A stretch of DNA of 64,000 nt, taken from positions 147,284-211,283 of the forward strand of contig CANMZB010000005.1 in NCBI GenBank assembly GCA_947502265.1. Direction: 5' to 3'. The stretch is from an uncultured Sulfitobacter sp. Lineage in GTDB: Bacteria > Pseudomonadota > Alphaproteobacteria > Rhodobacterales > Rhodobacteraceae. Below the pieces are notes generated by a model. That model was not told the DNA's origin, searched no databases, and saw nothing but the letters and a program-made list of their open reading frames with translations. Below, piece after piece: positions 28,316-37,328 of this stretch. Each line of letters starts with the position of its first letter. Position 1 is the first letter of the stretch. The position numbers and the translations under genes were made by a program.

Positions 28316-28570
28316 AACCATGTTCGTCGGTTTCGAATGCTGAACGACTGGTCTGGCGGAATTCTTGCGATGTTCAATCAGTAGAATCGCCAAAAGCACT
28401 GGCCCTGAAAGAATCCAACCCAGGATGAGCCATGCGATTAAGGAGCCACCAACGACCAGATAAAGAAGGAAGCAAGCAAAGGTCGAGCAAAACACTACTG
28501 TCAGGAGCTTTGGCCAGTACATTAAACTATAATCCTCATCGGTTTTAGGTACCTGAACGCAGTGATACAT
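28289..28570 (-). CDS. Small hypothetical membrane protein
   Basis: A 93-residue frame with two hydrophobic helices (about 22-42 and 44-65) and a polar tail, convergent with and overlapping the last 27 bases of the ExoY-like gene. No family is recognised. The better ribosome binding site (GATGAGGA) precedes an internal ATG at 28522, so translation may start there, giving 77 residues. It fills an otherwise gene-free gap, and the membrane pattern is coherent, but coding status is not certain. Confidence 0.5.
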   Translation of the reverse strand: MYHCVQVPKTDEDYSLMYWPKLLTVVFCSTFACFLLYLVVGGSLIAWLILGWILSGPVLLAILLIEHRKNSARPVVQHSKPTNMVSEAARKTP

Positions 28571-28756
28571 TGTGGCAAATATTTACTAACCATATTTATC
28601 TTTTTCTACTCTTAATTACACCACAGGTAGTAATTTGCTTAAGAGGTAGTGCTAATAAGATACATATGATCGAAACACCCATCAGAGCCTTTGTCGGGGA
28701 CGGTATTTCCTACGGCACCCGATTTCTTGATGCGCCTAATAACTTTGCGAGGTGAC

Positions 28757-29785
28757 GTGATCAATAGCGTGCTCAAAAATAACACTGTCGCGCTATTTTA
28801 TGATGGTTTCGAAGCGCAGGCCACAGACAAGCTGTTTGGCGAATTGATGTCAGACCTGCGCGGACAGGCGCGTAAATTTTATCGGACCTTGCGGAAAAAG
28901 CAAATCTACACAGGATATTATACCGCGTTCCTTAATCTCAAACGGAGTCTGGAATCAGTAGGTATCACAGTGCGGGTCAACGATTTTTCCTATGCGCGCA
29001 AAAACCCCGATCAACCTATCGGGATTTCCGGCTATCCCGCTGTTTTTGACAAGGTTAGGCTTCGCAATCCTGCCGTCTTCGGGCCGGGATTCGTCCCGCC
29101 ACCTGTCAAAATCGAAGCTGTCATGCAGCAATGCAATATCCGTGTCGTGACATTGCCGTCCGAATGGCCCTGCACGATATGGCGACCACTTCTCGGGGAT
29201 GCAGTGCAGCCCATGTTCGTTGCCATTGATACCGAAAGCTGGCCCGACCTGTCCCATCATAGCAAGACCATTGACGTGCTGGTTTATGACAAGATCCGTT
29301 GGGCGCAGGATGATCGCAGAAAAGACCTGCTTGATCCGTTGCTAAAGCACTTGACCCGCAAAGGTCTCTCCTTTGAGGTCCTGCGGTACGGGGATCATCA
29401 TCTCGGGCAGTTCCGGCACGCTTTGTCAGGTGCCAGATCCATGGCCTTTTTGTGTGAACACGAAACCCAGGGCCTCGCCTATCAGGAAGCGATGTCATCC
29501 AATGTACCGATTTTTGCATGGGATGAAGGCATCCTTGTGGACCCTCATCAAAGCAAGCTGATGCCGCCAAACACGCCGGTCTCGTCGGTGCCGTATTTTG
29601 ATGAACGGTGCGGCGTGACATTCAAGCGTGACACCACGACGGGTACATTCGATACATTCTGGGATCAGCTGGATGGGTTTTGCCCCCGTGACTATGTGCT
29701 AGGTAATCTCAACTTCACAGCCTGCGCCGCGCGCTATCTGTCGCTTCTCGAAAAAGCTGTCGAAGACAATCAAAGCCGTGGCTGA
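28757..29785 (+). CDS. Glycosyltransferase, GT4-like
   Basis: A 342-residue cytoplasmic protein. The C-terminal half has the GT-B nucleotide-sugar fold pattern, with FLCEHETQGLAYQEAMSS (about 244-261), equivalent to the Ex7E region of GT4 enzymes, followed by FAWDEGI. The N-terminal half contains VALFYDGF and VFDKVRLRN. The chosen start is GTG at 28757 after GCGAGGTGA; an ATG at 28691 would add 22 residues. Presumably adds one sugar of the repeat unit. Confidence 0.75.
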   Translation: MINSVLKNNTVALFYDGFEAQATDKLFGELMSDLRGQARKFYRTLRKKQIYTGYYTAFLNLKRSLESVGITVRVNDFSYARKNPDQPIGISGYPAVFDKVRLRNPAVFGPGFVPPPVKIEAVMQQCNIRVVTLPSEWPCTIWRPLLGDAVQPMFVAIDTESWPDLSHHSKTIDVLVYDKIRWAQDDRRKDLLDPLLKHLTRKGLSFEVLRYGDHHLGQFRHALSGARSMAFLCEHETQGLAYQEAMSSNVPIFAWDEGILVDPHQSKLMPPNTPVSSVPYFDERCGVTFKRDTTTGTFDTFWDQLDGFCPRDYVLGNLNFTACAARYLSLLEKAVEDNQSRG

Positions 29786-29844
29786 TCGTCAGGGGTTCGT
29801 CCCGCATCTTTCAACTACATAAAATTGCGGGCCGAAAGACCAAA

Positions 29845-30681
29845 TCAATCCGGTGACGGTTGTCTGTATCTGGCCTGAAAGGCCTGCCATGCCGGACCAA
29901 GATCCCGGCTGAGTTGTTGGCGCAAGGGAAGCTCCAGAGTGGACGATACCTTGATCGGGCGTCGCAGCAGCTGCTTGCCGAGTTTAATCACCGGCGCGGG
30001 GACCATCGCATGCAGCTTGCTAAATTGCTTGAGCCGTCGAAGCCTAGCCAGCACTGCACCGTCCATCCCTTGTTTATCCCGTGTATGGGTCGGGTCTTGT
30101 GCCTCCATCAGATCTAGATCAGCCTTGAATCCACGCGCGCCGATAAAATCGAGAACCCGCGCATGAACGGCGCGTTTGTTTCTGGCGTAATCATCCAAAA
30201 ATAAAACCAGCACCTGTTCACGCGCATAATGCAGGTAAACTTGCTCAAGAACTTTGTCGTAATCGCTGGTACCAACGATTTCGGGCCACTGTTCAAGCGC
30301 CTGTGACATTGGCACAACCTTGCGATTGTTCGACAACATCTGGACGTAGTGGGATTCAATCCGTTCGATCGGATCCCTGACCATAAAGATGAGCCGCGCT
30401 TGGGGCATGTGTCCGGCCATCCGCTCCATTGTGGGCGCAACGTGGTTCGACATCGCATAGTCAGGTGTGCCTTCCATCACGATCTGGTCGGGCTGTGCAT
30501 CGCTGAAATGGGACTGATACCATGCAAGGCCGCGTGTCTCGTAATGATGATTGAAAAAATGTGTCTCCTTTCCGGGACACATGAATACACCCGGATGACG
30601 CGCCAGCGCGGCACAAAGCGTGGTTGTCCCCGCCTTGGGTGCGCCGATTATAACGGCTTGAGGCAACCGTGTTGCAGTCAT
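29845..30681 (-). CDS. Sulfotransferase (first of three in the locus)
   Basis: Transfers sulfate from PAPS to a carbohydrate hydroxyl. The 278-residue protein has the 5'-phosphosulfate-binding loop IGAPKAGTTTL (about 11-21) and the 3'-phosphate-binding motif FMVRDPIERIESHY (about 98-111), the two hallmarks of the Sulfotransfer family; NHHYETRG precedes the catalytic region. It is the last gene of a four-gene minus-strand operon (GH16, GT2, Gfo/Idh, sulfotransferase) in which each start overlaps the previous stop as ATGA. Target is likely the exopolysaccharide made here. Confidence 0.9.
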   Translation of the reverse strand: MTATRLPQAVIIGAPKAGTTTLCAALARHPGVFMCPGKETHFFNHHYETRGLAWYQSHFSDAQPDQIVMEGTPDYAMSNHVAPTMERMAGHMPQARLIFMVRDPIERIESHYVQMLSNNRKVVPMSQALEQWPEIVGTSDYDKVLEQVYLHYAREQVLVLFLDDYARNKRAVHARVLDFIGARGFKADLDLMEAQDPTHTRDKQGMDGAVLARLRRLKQFSKLHAMVPAPVIKLGKQLLRRPIKVSSTLELPLRQQLSRDLGPAWQAFQARYRQPSPD

Positions 30682-31748
30682 TTGCTGTCCTTCTGCACGG
30701 TATCTAGTGTTTCCAGAATTGAAACCGTGGTCTCTGGCGGCATTCGGGCGCTAAAGGTCAGACCTTCGGCACAACAACGCCCGACCTCGTCAATCTCGAA
30801 TTGCAGACCGCTGCCGGGAAACTCCGCCGTGATCAACCTTCCGCTTGCAGGGCGCACAAGCCGGAAGCCTTTTCTGGCGATTTGTGCGAACCCCGAGCGG
30901 AGCAGCCGTGCCTTCAGACCGGATGTGTCACCGCCCGGAATCGCGGCAACAACGGACGCAATGCGCAAACGTCGCGCCTGAATAAACGGCGCCTCAAGCG
31001 TTAGCCGCGCCTTTGTTCCGGATACGACCAATGTGTTAACCAATTGCGTCTCATGGCTGATGCTGATGACGGACAAAACGCCGCCACGCGTGTGACGTAG
31101 CATCATTACCGCTGTCCGCGTGGCCCCTGCGGCGGAGCACACGACATCGCTGCTTACCAATTCGAACGGTCCCAACAGATCTTCAGCCATGGAAAGACCA
31201 TACACCCCCAGATCCGGAACCACCCCGCCCCCGAGGGCAGGATCGGTGATAGGATCGCCGGATATTTCCGTTCGCGCAAAGCCAAGCGATATTTCCAGAT
31301 GAACGATCTCGCCCAGTTCCTGCGCCTTGATTTTGGCGCGCAGCGCGTCAACGCTTGGCAGGAATCGCGTCCACATCGCCTCCATACAAAACACATTCGC
31401 CGCCGCTGCCGCTTGGACGACGGCCCTGGCCTCTTGGGCCGAGCTGGCGAATGGTTTTTCGCACAGCACAGCCTTGCCTGCCTCAATCGCCATCAGACAA
31501 TGCGCCGCGTGAAGCGCATTGGGCGTCGCAACATAGAGGGCGTCCACATTTGTCTGCTGCACCAATGCCGCAAAATCATCGAACGGCGCAACGCCTTGAA
31601 ACTGCGCTGCAAACTGCTCTGCTTTCGCGAGGGACCGCGCACCAACTGCGGTCACCGTGCCGGTCTTGCTGTGCTGCATATCGCGGGCAAAGCGCAAAGC
31701 GATGCTTCCTGCCCCCAGAATGCCCCAACGGATCTGCGCGGCGGTCAT
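30678..31748 (-). CDS. Gfo/Idh/MocA family oxidoreductase
   Basis: A 356-residue NAD(P)-dependent sugar dehydrogenase-like protein. Rossmann motif GILGAGSIALRFA is at residues 9-21, and the family signature EKPFASSAQEA (about 98-108) carries the conserved EKP. The C-terminal alpha/beta domain has GGGVVPDLGVYGLSM. It could oxidise or reduce a nucleotide sugar or a sugar ring in the polymer pathway; specificity cannot be read. Start at 31748 is set by the ATGA overlap with the upstream glycosyltransferase. Confidence 0.9.
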   Translation of the reverse strand: MTAAQIRWGILGAGSIALRFARDMQHSKTGTVTAVGARSLAKAEQFAAQFQGVAPFDDFAALVQQTNVDALYVATPNALHAAHCLMAIEAGKAVLCEKPFASSAQEARAVVQAAAAANVFCMEAMWTRFLPSVDALRAKIKAQELGEIVHLEISLGFARTEISGDPITDPALGGGVVPDLGVYGLSMAEDLLGPFELVSSDVVCSAAGATRTAVMMLRHTRGGVLSVISISHETQLVNTLVVSGTKARLTLEAPFIQARRLRIASVVAAIPGGDTSGLKARLLRSGFAQIARKGFRLVRPASGRLITAEFPGSGLQFEIDEVGRCCAEGLTFSARMPPETTVSILETLDTVQKDSK

Positions 31749-32725
31749 GAAATCGTGACCTTGCGGCGGGTGCTGCGTAGAACGATCTGTGTTCCAAGAT
31801 TTCCGAAAAGCGATGCAACAACGGCGGGAGGGGCTGCGAAACATCCCGCTGCGGCCCACAAATCCCGTGCCTTGACCGCATCAATCAATCGCATCCAATG
31901 CCATTTCTTCAGCGTTTCGATATAATGTGCGCGCAGGGCTGTTTGCGCGTCTTTATGCAGGTCCGCCAACCCCATCAACATGCGATCGGCGTCCACCAGC
32001 GCGCCAAGATCGCGCGTCGAATGCCGTCCGCTCAATGACGTGGGCCGGGTGACCGCAACGTATCCCTTCGGGTCCGTCAGGCAAAACCGCGCGCCTTGCG
32101 ACAGGGCTGTGGCATACAGAACGTAATCTTCTCCAAGACGCATATTGTCGCGATATCGTAACCCTTGGCGCTCCATGAAAATCATAGAAATCAGCGGTTT
32201 GAGAAACCCCAATTCACCACGGCCGCCATGTTGGCTTGACAGGTTTCCGCGAATAAATTCGGCAAATCCAATCGGCATTGTCCCGAAATCTGTCGGCGAC
32301 CAAAGCCGCACACGCGGACCATCGACGCATGTTTCATCCACCTTGAGCAAATCGTCACCAACCAGATCCCAGCCACAGTCCGTGGCGATAGCCAACAACT
32401 GCGCAAGCCTGTCCGCCTCCATGAAGTCGTCGGAATCCAGCGGTGTGAAGTAGCGGGCCGTCACCACATCCAGCGCCAGATTGCGGGCTGCCGCCGGCCC
32501 TGCATTTCGGGTTTGCGCCATGACCCTGATACGCGGATCCTGGGCCGCAAAGCGCTGCGCACAGGCCAGCGTGTCATCTGTCGAGGCATCATCAACCACG
32601 ATAATTTCAATGCTGACGCCCGTCTGCGCCAGAACGCTGTTGATGGCGCGTCCCAGCGTATCTTGCGCGTTCCACGCGGCTATGATGATCGCGATGTCAG
32701 GTGGCGGATGATTGGCGCAGGTCAT
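31745..32725 (-). CDS. GT2 glycosyltransferase
   Basis: A 326-residue family 2 enzyme. N-terminal GT-A motifs: IAIIIAAWNAQDTLGRAI, VVDDASTDDT, and the metal-binding DSDDFMEADR (about 101-110). The acceptor side shows RLGEDYVLY, the usual catalytic ED region. No membrane segments, so it works at the cytoplasmic face on the lipid-linked repeat unit. The start at 32725 overlaps the GH16 stop (ATGA). It is closely similar in layout to the GT2 at 33587-34531, suggesting duplication. Confidence 0.9.
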   Translation of the reverse strand: MTCANHPPPDIAIIIAAWNAQDTLGRAINSVLAQTGVSIEIIVVDDASTDDTLACAQRFAAQDPRIRVMAQTRNAGPAAARNLALDVVTARYFTPLDSDDFMEADRLAQLLAIATDCGWDLVGDDLLKVDETCVDGPRVRLWSPTDFGTMPIGFAEFIRGNLSSQHGGRGELGFLKPLISMIFMERQGLRYRDNMRLGEDYVLYATALSQGARFCLTDPKGYVAVTRPTSLSGRHSTRDLGALVDADRMLMGLADLHKDAQTALRAHYIETLKKWHWMRLIDAVKARDLWAAAGCFAAPPAVVASLFGNLGTQIVLRSTRRKVTIS

Positions 32726-33531
32726 AAACCTGACGCGATGTAGTCGGAGCAATTCAATCCCAGATCAACGAAAACCCGATAGGATACGCAGAAATACTCG
32801 GCCTTTGAAGTTGTCCCCTCCTGAACCGTGCCAAGCCAGTTTACCTGTCCGGGGTTCCCCGCCCAGATGTTCATAAATATCTTGCTTGGGGTTGAAGGTA
32901 TGGCGTGGGTGTCGGAGGTGATGGCGTAGATTTCTTCTCCGTCAACATACCACTTGATGGAATCCTCGCGCCAGTCAAAGCGGTAAAGATGCGGTTCATC
33001 GGCTGCGTCAAAAGGCAGATCAATCCACTCACCCGGCATTTTCTTGCCATCAGCAAATGTATTGATCCAGACCCGTCTCGTATCAAGGCCCAGAAATTCG
33101 ATGTCGATCTCGTCGTGCGGATTGTCGAAATAAGGGCCCGTATAGGTAAAGAAAGACGAGACGATCCCATCGCCGCGACCGGCCTTCATGTAGACCTCAT
33201 AGCGCCCGTAATGAAAGTTGCCGTCGCGCTGCACCTCGGCTCCCAGATAAGATTTTCCCTCTTCAGGTTCGTTTGGTCCTAATTCGAGGGTAAGCGCTCC
33301 TTTGCCGCGCCGCTTGTTCGGGGGCAGCACCACAGACACCATATCGCGCCGCCAGGCTGTTAAAAAATTCCCGGATTTCAGATCGAAATTCGAGATGAAC
33401 CAGCGATCCTTGTAACCCGCATCGTCAAAATGCTCGACAAAGCTATCGGCGCGTGTACCATTTGCCAATATGATGGCTATCGTCGCCAACACGAAAAGAG
33501 ATTTTGAAAATTCTATTCTAGATAATTTCAA
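32722..33531 (-). CDS. Exported GH16 glycanase (ExoK-like)
   Basis: A 269-residue protein with an N-terminal signal (hydrophobic 11-25) and a GH16 jelly-roll. The catalytic motif is DEIDIEFLG (about 139-147), with the nucleophile and acid/base glutamates in ExDxE spacing, flanked by tryptophans typical of the family. In rhizobia the related ExoK cuts nascent polymer outside the cell to control length. Here it begins the operon that also makes a GT, an oxidoreductase and a sulfotransferase. Substrate class beta-glucan/galactan is family inference. Confidence 0.9.
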   Translation of the reverse strand: MKLSRIEFSKSLFVLATIAIILANGTRADSFVEHFDDAGYKDRWFISNFDLKSGNFLTAWRRDMVSVVLPPNKRRGKGALTLELGPNEPEEGKSYLGAEVQRDGNFHYGRYEVYMKAGRGDGIVSSFFTYTGPYFDNPHDEIDIEFLGLDTRRVWINTFADGKKMPGEWIDLPFDAADEPHLYRFDWREDSIKWYVDGEEIYAITSDTHAIPSTPSKIFMNIWAGNPGQVNWLGTVQEGTTSKAEYFCVSYRVFVDLGLNCSDYIASGL

Positions 33532-33586
33532 CGCATACGTCCTAACATGTAAAATGTAAGATCGTGATTAATACGCCAAAACCTAA

Positions 33587-34531
33587 ATGAGCCCCATGTT
33601 TGATGCAACGATTATCATTGCGGCCTGGAACGCGGCAGACACGATAGAGCGGTCGATAGGCAGCGCGACGACCCAGACCGGGATATCAACCGAAGTGATT
33701 GTCGTCGACGATGCGTCGAGCGACGACATAGCCGACAGCCTTGCCGACAGGCACGGAATTTTATTTGATCGTCTGCCCGTGAATGGTGGCCCCGCGCAGG
33801 CGCGTAACAAGGCCTTTGATTTGGCACAGGGCCGATGGATCGTCGTGTTGGATGCCGATGATACAATGGAACCTGACAGGGTATCGCGCATGATCTCCCT
33901 GGCCCAAGAGACCGGCGCGGATATTGTCCTGGGCAATTTCTGCATGGTGGACGAAGACGGGGTACCGGTAGAAGACCGGTATTTTTTGCCCCCCTCAGGC
34001 TCAGATGTTGCGCACGCTCTGACGCTGTCGGATTATGTTGCGCGCAATCAGGTGAAACGCGGGGCGCAGAGTATCGGATATCTCAAGCCAATATTTTCAC
34101 GCAATTTTCTTGATCGTACCGGACTGCGATACAACCCCACGCTTCGTAACGGCGAAGACTGCCATCTGATTTTCGAAGCCATCGCTGCGGGTGCAAAGGT
34201 CGTTATATCGCATGTGCCGGATTACCGCTATACTGTGCGTCCGGGATCAATTTCGCATCGGGCCAATCCGTTGCATCTCAAAGCGTTGATTGCCGCGGAT
34301 CATGCTTTTCTGACCCGCCACGCCGGAGAACTGGACGCCGCGACATGTCGTCTGTTTGAAAGCAGAAAGGCCGGATTAACCGAAATGATGGTGTCCGAGC
34401 GTGTTTTGTCAGAGCTGAAATCCGGCAACCTGGCGGGCGCTTGCCAGATCCTGTTCACCAGTCCCAAGATAACTATGCGGGTCGCACGCCAGATCGGTGA
34501 AGGGCTGGGCCGACGTTTTAGAGCCAGATAG
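33587..34531 (+). CDS. GT2 glycosyltransferase
   Basis: A 314-residue family 2 enzyme with ATIIIAAWNAADTIERSI, VVDDASSDDI and the metal site DADDTMEPDR, then RNGEDCHLIFEA on the acceptor side. It shares the pattern FxPIFSRNF/GYLKP and general layout with the GT2 at 31745-32725, which faces it across only 55 bases plus the GH16 gene. Start ATG at 33587; an internal ATG three codons on is possible. Divergent from the GH16 operon, so the 55-base spacer must hold promoters for both. Confidence 0.88.
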   Translation: MSPMFDATIIIAAWNAADTIERSIGSATTQTGISTEVIVVDDASSDDIADSLADRHGILFDRLPVNGGPAQARNKAFDLAQGRWIVVLDADDTMEPDRVSRMISLAQETGADIVLGNFCMVDEDGVPVEDRYFLPPSGSDVAHALTLSDYVARNQVKRGAQSIGYLKPIFSRNFLDRTGLRYNPTLRNGEDCHLIFEAIAAGAKVVISHVPDYRYTVRPGSISHRANPLHLKALIAADHAFLTRHAGELDAATCRLFESRKAGLTEMMVSERVLSELKSGNLAGACQILFTSPKITMRVARQIGEGLGRRFRAR

Positions 34532-34633
34532 GATTTAGACCATTCCCAAAACCTCTCATATTTGCCATGTATCGGGTGTAGATCGAATTGATCAAATTGT
34601 ATAAAAACTTATGGTTCTCGAATTAGTAAAATA

Positions 34634-35923
34634 GTGCCCGCCACCAAAGAACCAACGCAAGCCACTGTGGAGGCGAACGATGTCGGCGTGCGCCGTACCG
34701 CGACACTTCTGATGCATCGCAGGATCAATACCTTGAGTTCGGGAAGCGGCGCGCATCTGCTTTTCCTGTGTAGCTGCCTGACAGAGTGCAACTACGACAT
34801 TCGGATTGTTCTGGCTCCTGTCACCAGTTTCGGGCGCATTCCTTTCTGTCGGCCTGATCCGGTCTTTGCGCAACGGGGCATCGTATTGGATTGGCCCGGC
34901 ACGATAAAACTTGGCACGACTTTCTTCTCCGTGCGGCCTGCGGTCTGGCAACGGGCGCTTCAGCGGCTTGGTGTGTCCCTTGCCGCCAAGGTTTCCCGCC
35001 TTTTTGGTGGCACGCGTAAGGTTTTCCCAAGCGCACTTGGTACAATCCTCAGGACGGCTGAAGCCGATGACGTGCTTGGCGTGGTAAATGCCACTCCAAG
35101 CGATCTGGTGATTGCCGAGTATTCCTCGCTCGCGCCGCTTTTGGGAGGGTGCAAAACTGGGCGGCGTGCGGTGCTCTTGCACGATCTTTTCTCAAGCCGG
35201 AACGTGTCCTTTCAGAAGGCCGGACTGGAGCCGGATCACTTTGCCTTGAGCGAAGAGGAAGAATGTGCGCGCCTCGTGGACGCCGAGCTGTGCATCCATT
35301 CTTCGCATGTCGAAGCAAAGCTACTGGAGCAAAGGTTGCCGCGTCTGCACCACATATGGATGCGGCCGATCATCCGCTGCAACAGGGGCGAAAAGACACC
35401 CGCACAGCGTGTGGTTTTTATCGGCGCCGATCATGGCGGAAACCGCGATGCCCTTGATCTGATCCTGAACGAGATATGGCCCGCTGTGCGCCGCCATGTG
35501 CCACACGAGCTCTGGATCGTCGGGGCCATATCAACTTGGGTCAAGGGCCAGCCGGAGCAAGTTCGCTGCGTGGGGTTTCTGGAAGACCTTCGCGCGCTCG
35601 GCAATGAAAACACGATTGGCATCGCACCGATGCGGGCTGCCAGCGGAATAAGCATCAAGATCGGTACTTATCTTGAGCTGGGGATGCGGGTCGTGACGTT
35701 TCGCCAGACGGTCGAGGCTTACGGCGACACACTCGACGATCTAGTGGTCACCGTGGATACCACCGAAGCGTTTGCCGCGATGCTTATCAAGATGCTTTTG
35801 CATCCCGAAGACCAGAGCGTCCGGACACAAGAAGAGTTTGAGGCATTGCAATCGCGGATGTGCAACAAGGCCCTGCTGGATTTTCTCCGTGCGCCTTCCG
35901 GTCCTGACCGGACGCGCCCCTAA
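34634..35923 (+). CDS. Glycosyltransferase, GT4-like (GT-B fold)
   Basis: A 429-residue protein. The C-terminal half has VVFIGADHGGNRDALDLIL, LWIVG and GIAPMRAASGISIKIGTYLELG, which is the nucleotide-sugar-binding half of Glyco_trans_1 family enzymes. N-terminal half contains HLLFLCSCL. I used the GTG at 34634; homology would be needed to exclude a later start near MHRRINTLSS. Convergent with, and overlapping by 4 bases, the export gene. Confidence 0.78.
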   Translation: MPATKEPTQATVEANDVGVRRTATLLMHRRINTLSSGSGAHLLFLCSCLTECNYDIRIVLAPVTSFGRIPFCRPDPVFAQRGIVLDWPGTIKLGTTFFSVRPAVWQRALQRLGVSLAAKVSRLFGGTRKVFPSALGTILRTAEADDVLGVVNATPSDLVIAEYSSLAPLLGGCKTGRRAVLLHDLFSSRNVSFQKAGLEPDHFALSEEEECARLVDAELCIHSSHVEAKLLEQRLPRLHHIWMRPIIRCNRGEKTPAQRVVFIGADHGGNRDALDLILNEIWPAVRRHVPHELWIVGAISTWVKGQPEQVRCVGFLEDLRALGNENTIGIAPMRAASGISIKIGTYLELGMRVVTFRQTVEAYGDTLDDLVVTVDTTEAFAAMLIKMLLHPEDQSVRTQEEFEALQSRMCNKALLDFLRAPSGPDRTRP

Positions 35924-37182
35924 GGCCGGGAATCGGCGCTCTGCGGCACCAGCATTTGGGCAACGGTCACTATGTCTCCGGGCGCCAGAACGGTATCGGG
36001 GCCGGACAAGGTCTGTCGCGCCTCACCCCTGCCGCGCTGCACATCAAAAGTCGTGACAAGCGTTTCAGCACCCTCACCGTTGCTAGCTCCGGCACCGCGT
36101 TCAAGAACGACATTGCGCAACATATCGCTGCGCGCGCGTAACGCTTCTATTTTTGCATTCACATCCTGTAATTCCACTGCCGCCATGGTGACCCGGTTCG
36201 ACTTTAGCCCGACCAGATCACGTTCAGCCTCCTTGATGCTTTGCTGTGCCCTGAAAATACCATTTTGCAGGTCAAGCACCTTGGTCTCCAGCTCGAAGAG
36301 CCCGCGTTGTGCTGTGGACAGTTGCGGCGACCGGGCCAGACCGCGATTGATGAGGATTGTGATATTTTCCAAATTCTGCTCGGCAAAAGCCAATTGTGTC
36401 TGCAATCCAGCTATTTTCGCCTCCAATGACGTCACTTCGACCTGCAATAATGTGATCAGCTCGCTGAGGGAGGATTGCTCACGCGCAAGCGCCGTCCTGC
36501 GGGCCTGAAAAATCTGACGCTCCTCTTCAAAGAGAATTGCCAAAACGTCCGGTCCTTCGGGATGTTGCAAATTATCGGGAAAAGTTAACGTTTCATGGCC
36601 CTCGCTTTCGGCTTCGAGCCGGACAGAAGCGATCCTGGCGCGCAACAGGTCCAGTCGCGTCTGGAACAGGTTACCGGCATCGCGCAGCCCTGATGTAACA
36701 TTGTCCAATCCCCCATTGCGAAACTGCGGTGCGCCGCCTGCCAATGCAAATGCCTGTATTGCCGTTAAGCCGGGCGTCGCCTGAAGAGCGCCCGGGCGAT
36801 CCACATCGCCAATAATATACAACGGGCTAAAGGTTAATACTTCTACAACTGCCGAAGGGCTTTCGACGCTTCCCAACCGTCGCTTCAGCGCAGTCGCAAT
36901 CGCATCGGCAAGTTCATTTGTTGTCCGGCCCGACGCCTCGAAAACGCCTGCCAACACCACTGTGAGCGTTCCGTCGGGCTGGATGGAATAGGTGCCGTTG
37001 ACCGCATCCAGAAGCCGGAATTCGCGCGCGTCCTCGCGCCACTGGACAACCCGCAAACTGATCTGGTCGCCCGCACCCAATACATGAACAGAGGGCTGCG
37101 ATGTCGCTTGCGCGCGCCCCTCGCCCGCCTGCAACAAGACGCCCAAAGAAAGCCCGCAAAAGATAACCACCCATCGTAGCAT
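35920..37182 (-). CDS. ExoF/Wza-like polysaccharide export protein
   Basis: A 420-residue exported protein, almost exactly the length of rhizobial ExoF. A signal peptide (about 1-25, ending near GRAQA) is followed by the Poly_export domain (VLGAGDQISLRVVQW ... YSIQPDGTLTVVLAGVF), an SLBB-like domain (YIIGDVDRPGALQATPG) and a long coiled-coil region (about 185-370) with AREQSSLSELITLLQVEV. The C-terminus has VLAPGDIVTVAQ, a second SLBB edge. It should sit in the periplasm or outer membrane and work with the Wzc-like protein at 55.4 kb. No lipobox cysteine is apparent. Confidence 0.92.
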   Translation of the reverse strand: MLRWVVIFCGLSLGVLLQAGEGRAQATSQPSVHVLGAGDQISLRVVQWREDAREFRLLDAVNGTYSIQPDGTLTVVLAGVFEASGRTTNELADAIATALKRRLGSVESPSAVVEVLTFSPLYIIGDVDRPGALQATPGLTAIQAFALAGGAPQFRNGGLDNVTSGLRDAGNLFQTRLDLLRARIASVRLEAESEGHETLTFPDNLQHPEGPDVLAILFEEERQIFQARRTALAREQSSLSELITLLQVEVTSLEAKIAGLQTQLAFAEQNLENITILINRGLARSPQLSTAQRGLFELETKVLDLQNGIFRAQQSIKEAERDLVGLKSNRVTMAAVELQDVNAKIEALRARSDMLRNVVLERGAGASNGEGAETLVTTFDVQRGRGEARQTLSGPDTVLAPGDIVTVAQMLVPQSADSRP

Positions 37183-37328
37183 ATTGCATTTCCCCGCCCG
37201 CGAATAATTATGACTGTCCAAAATAATCTGGTCGCCCATGAAACACGTCATCCCTGTACAAATTCAATCCAGTTGTGTTTTATTACTTATACATAGCGGA
37301 ATTCACGCATTCAGATAGGAATTATTCT

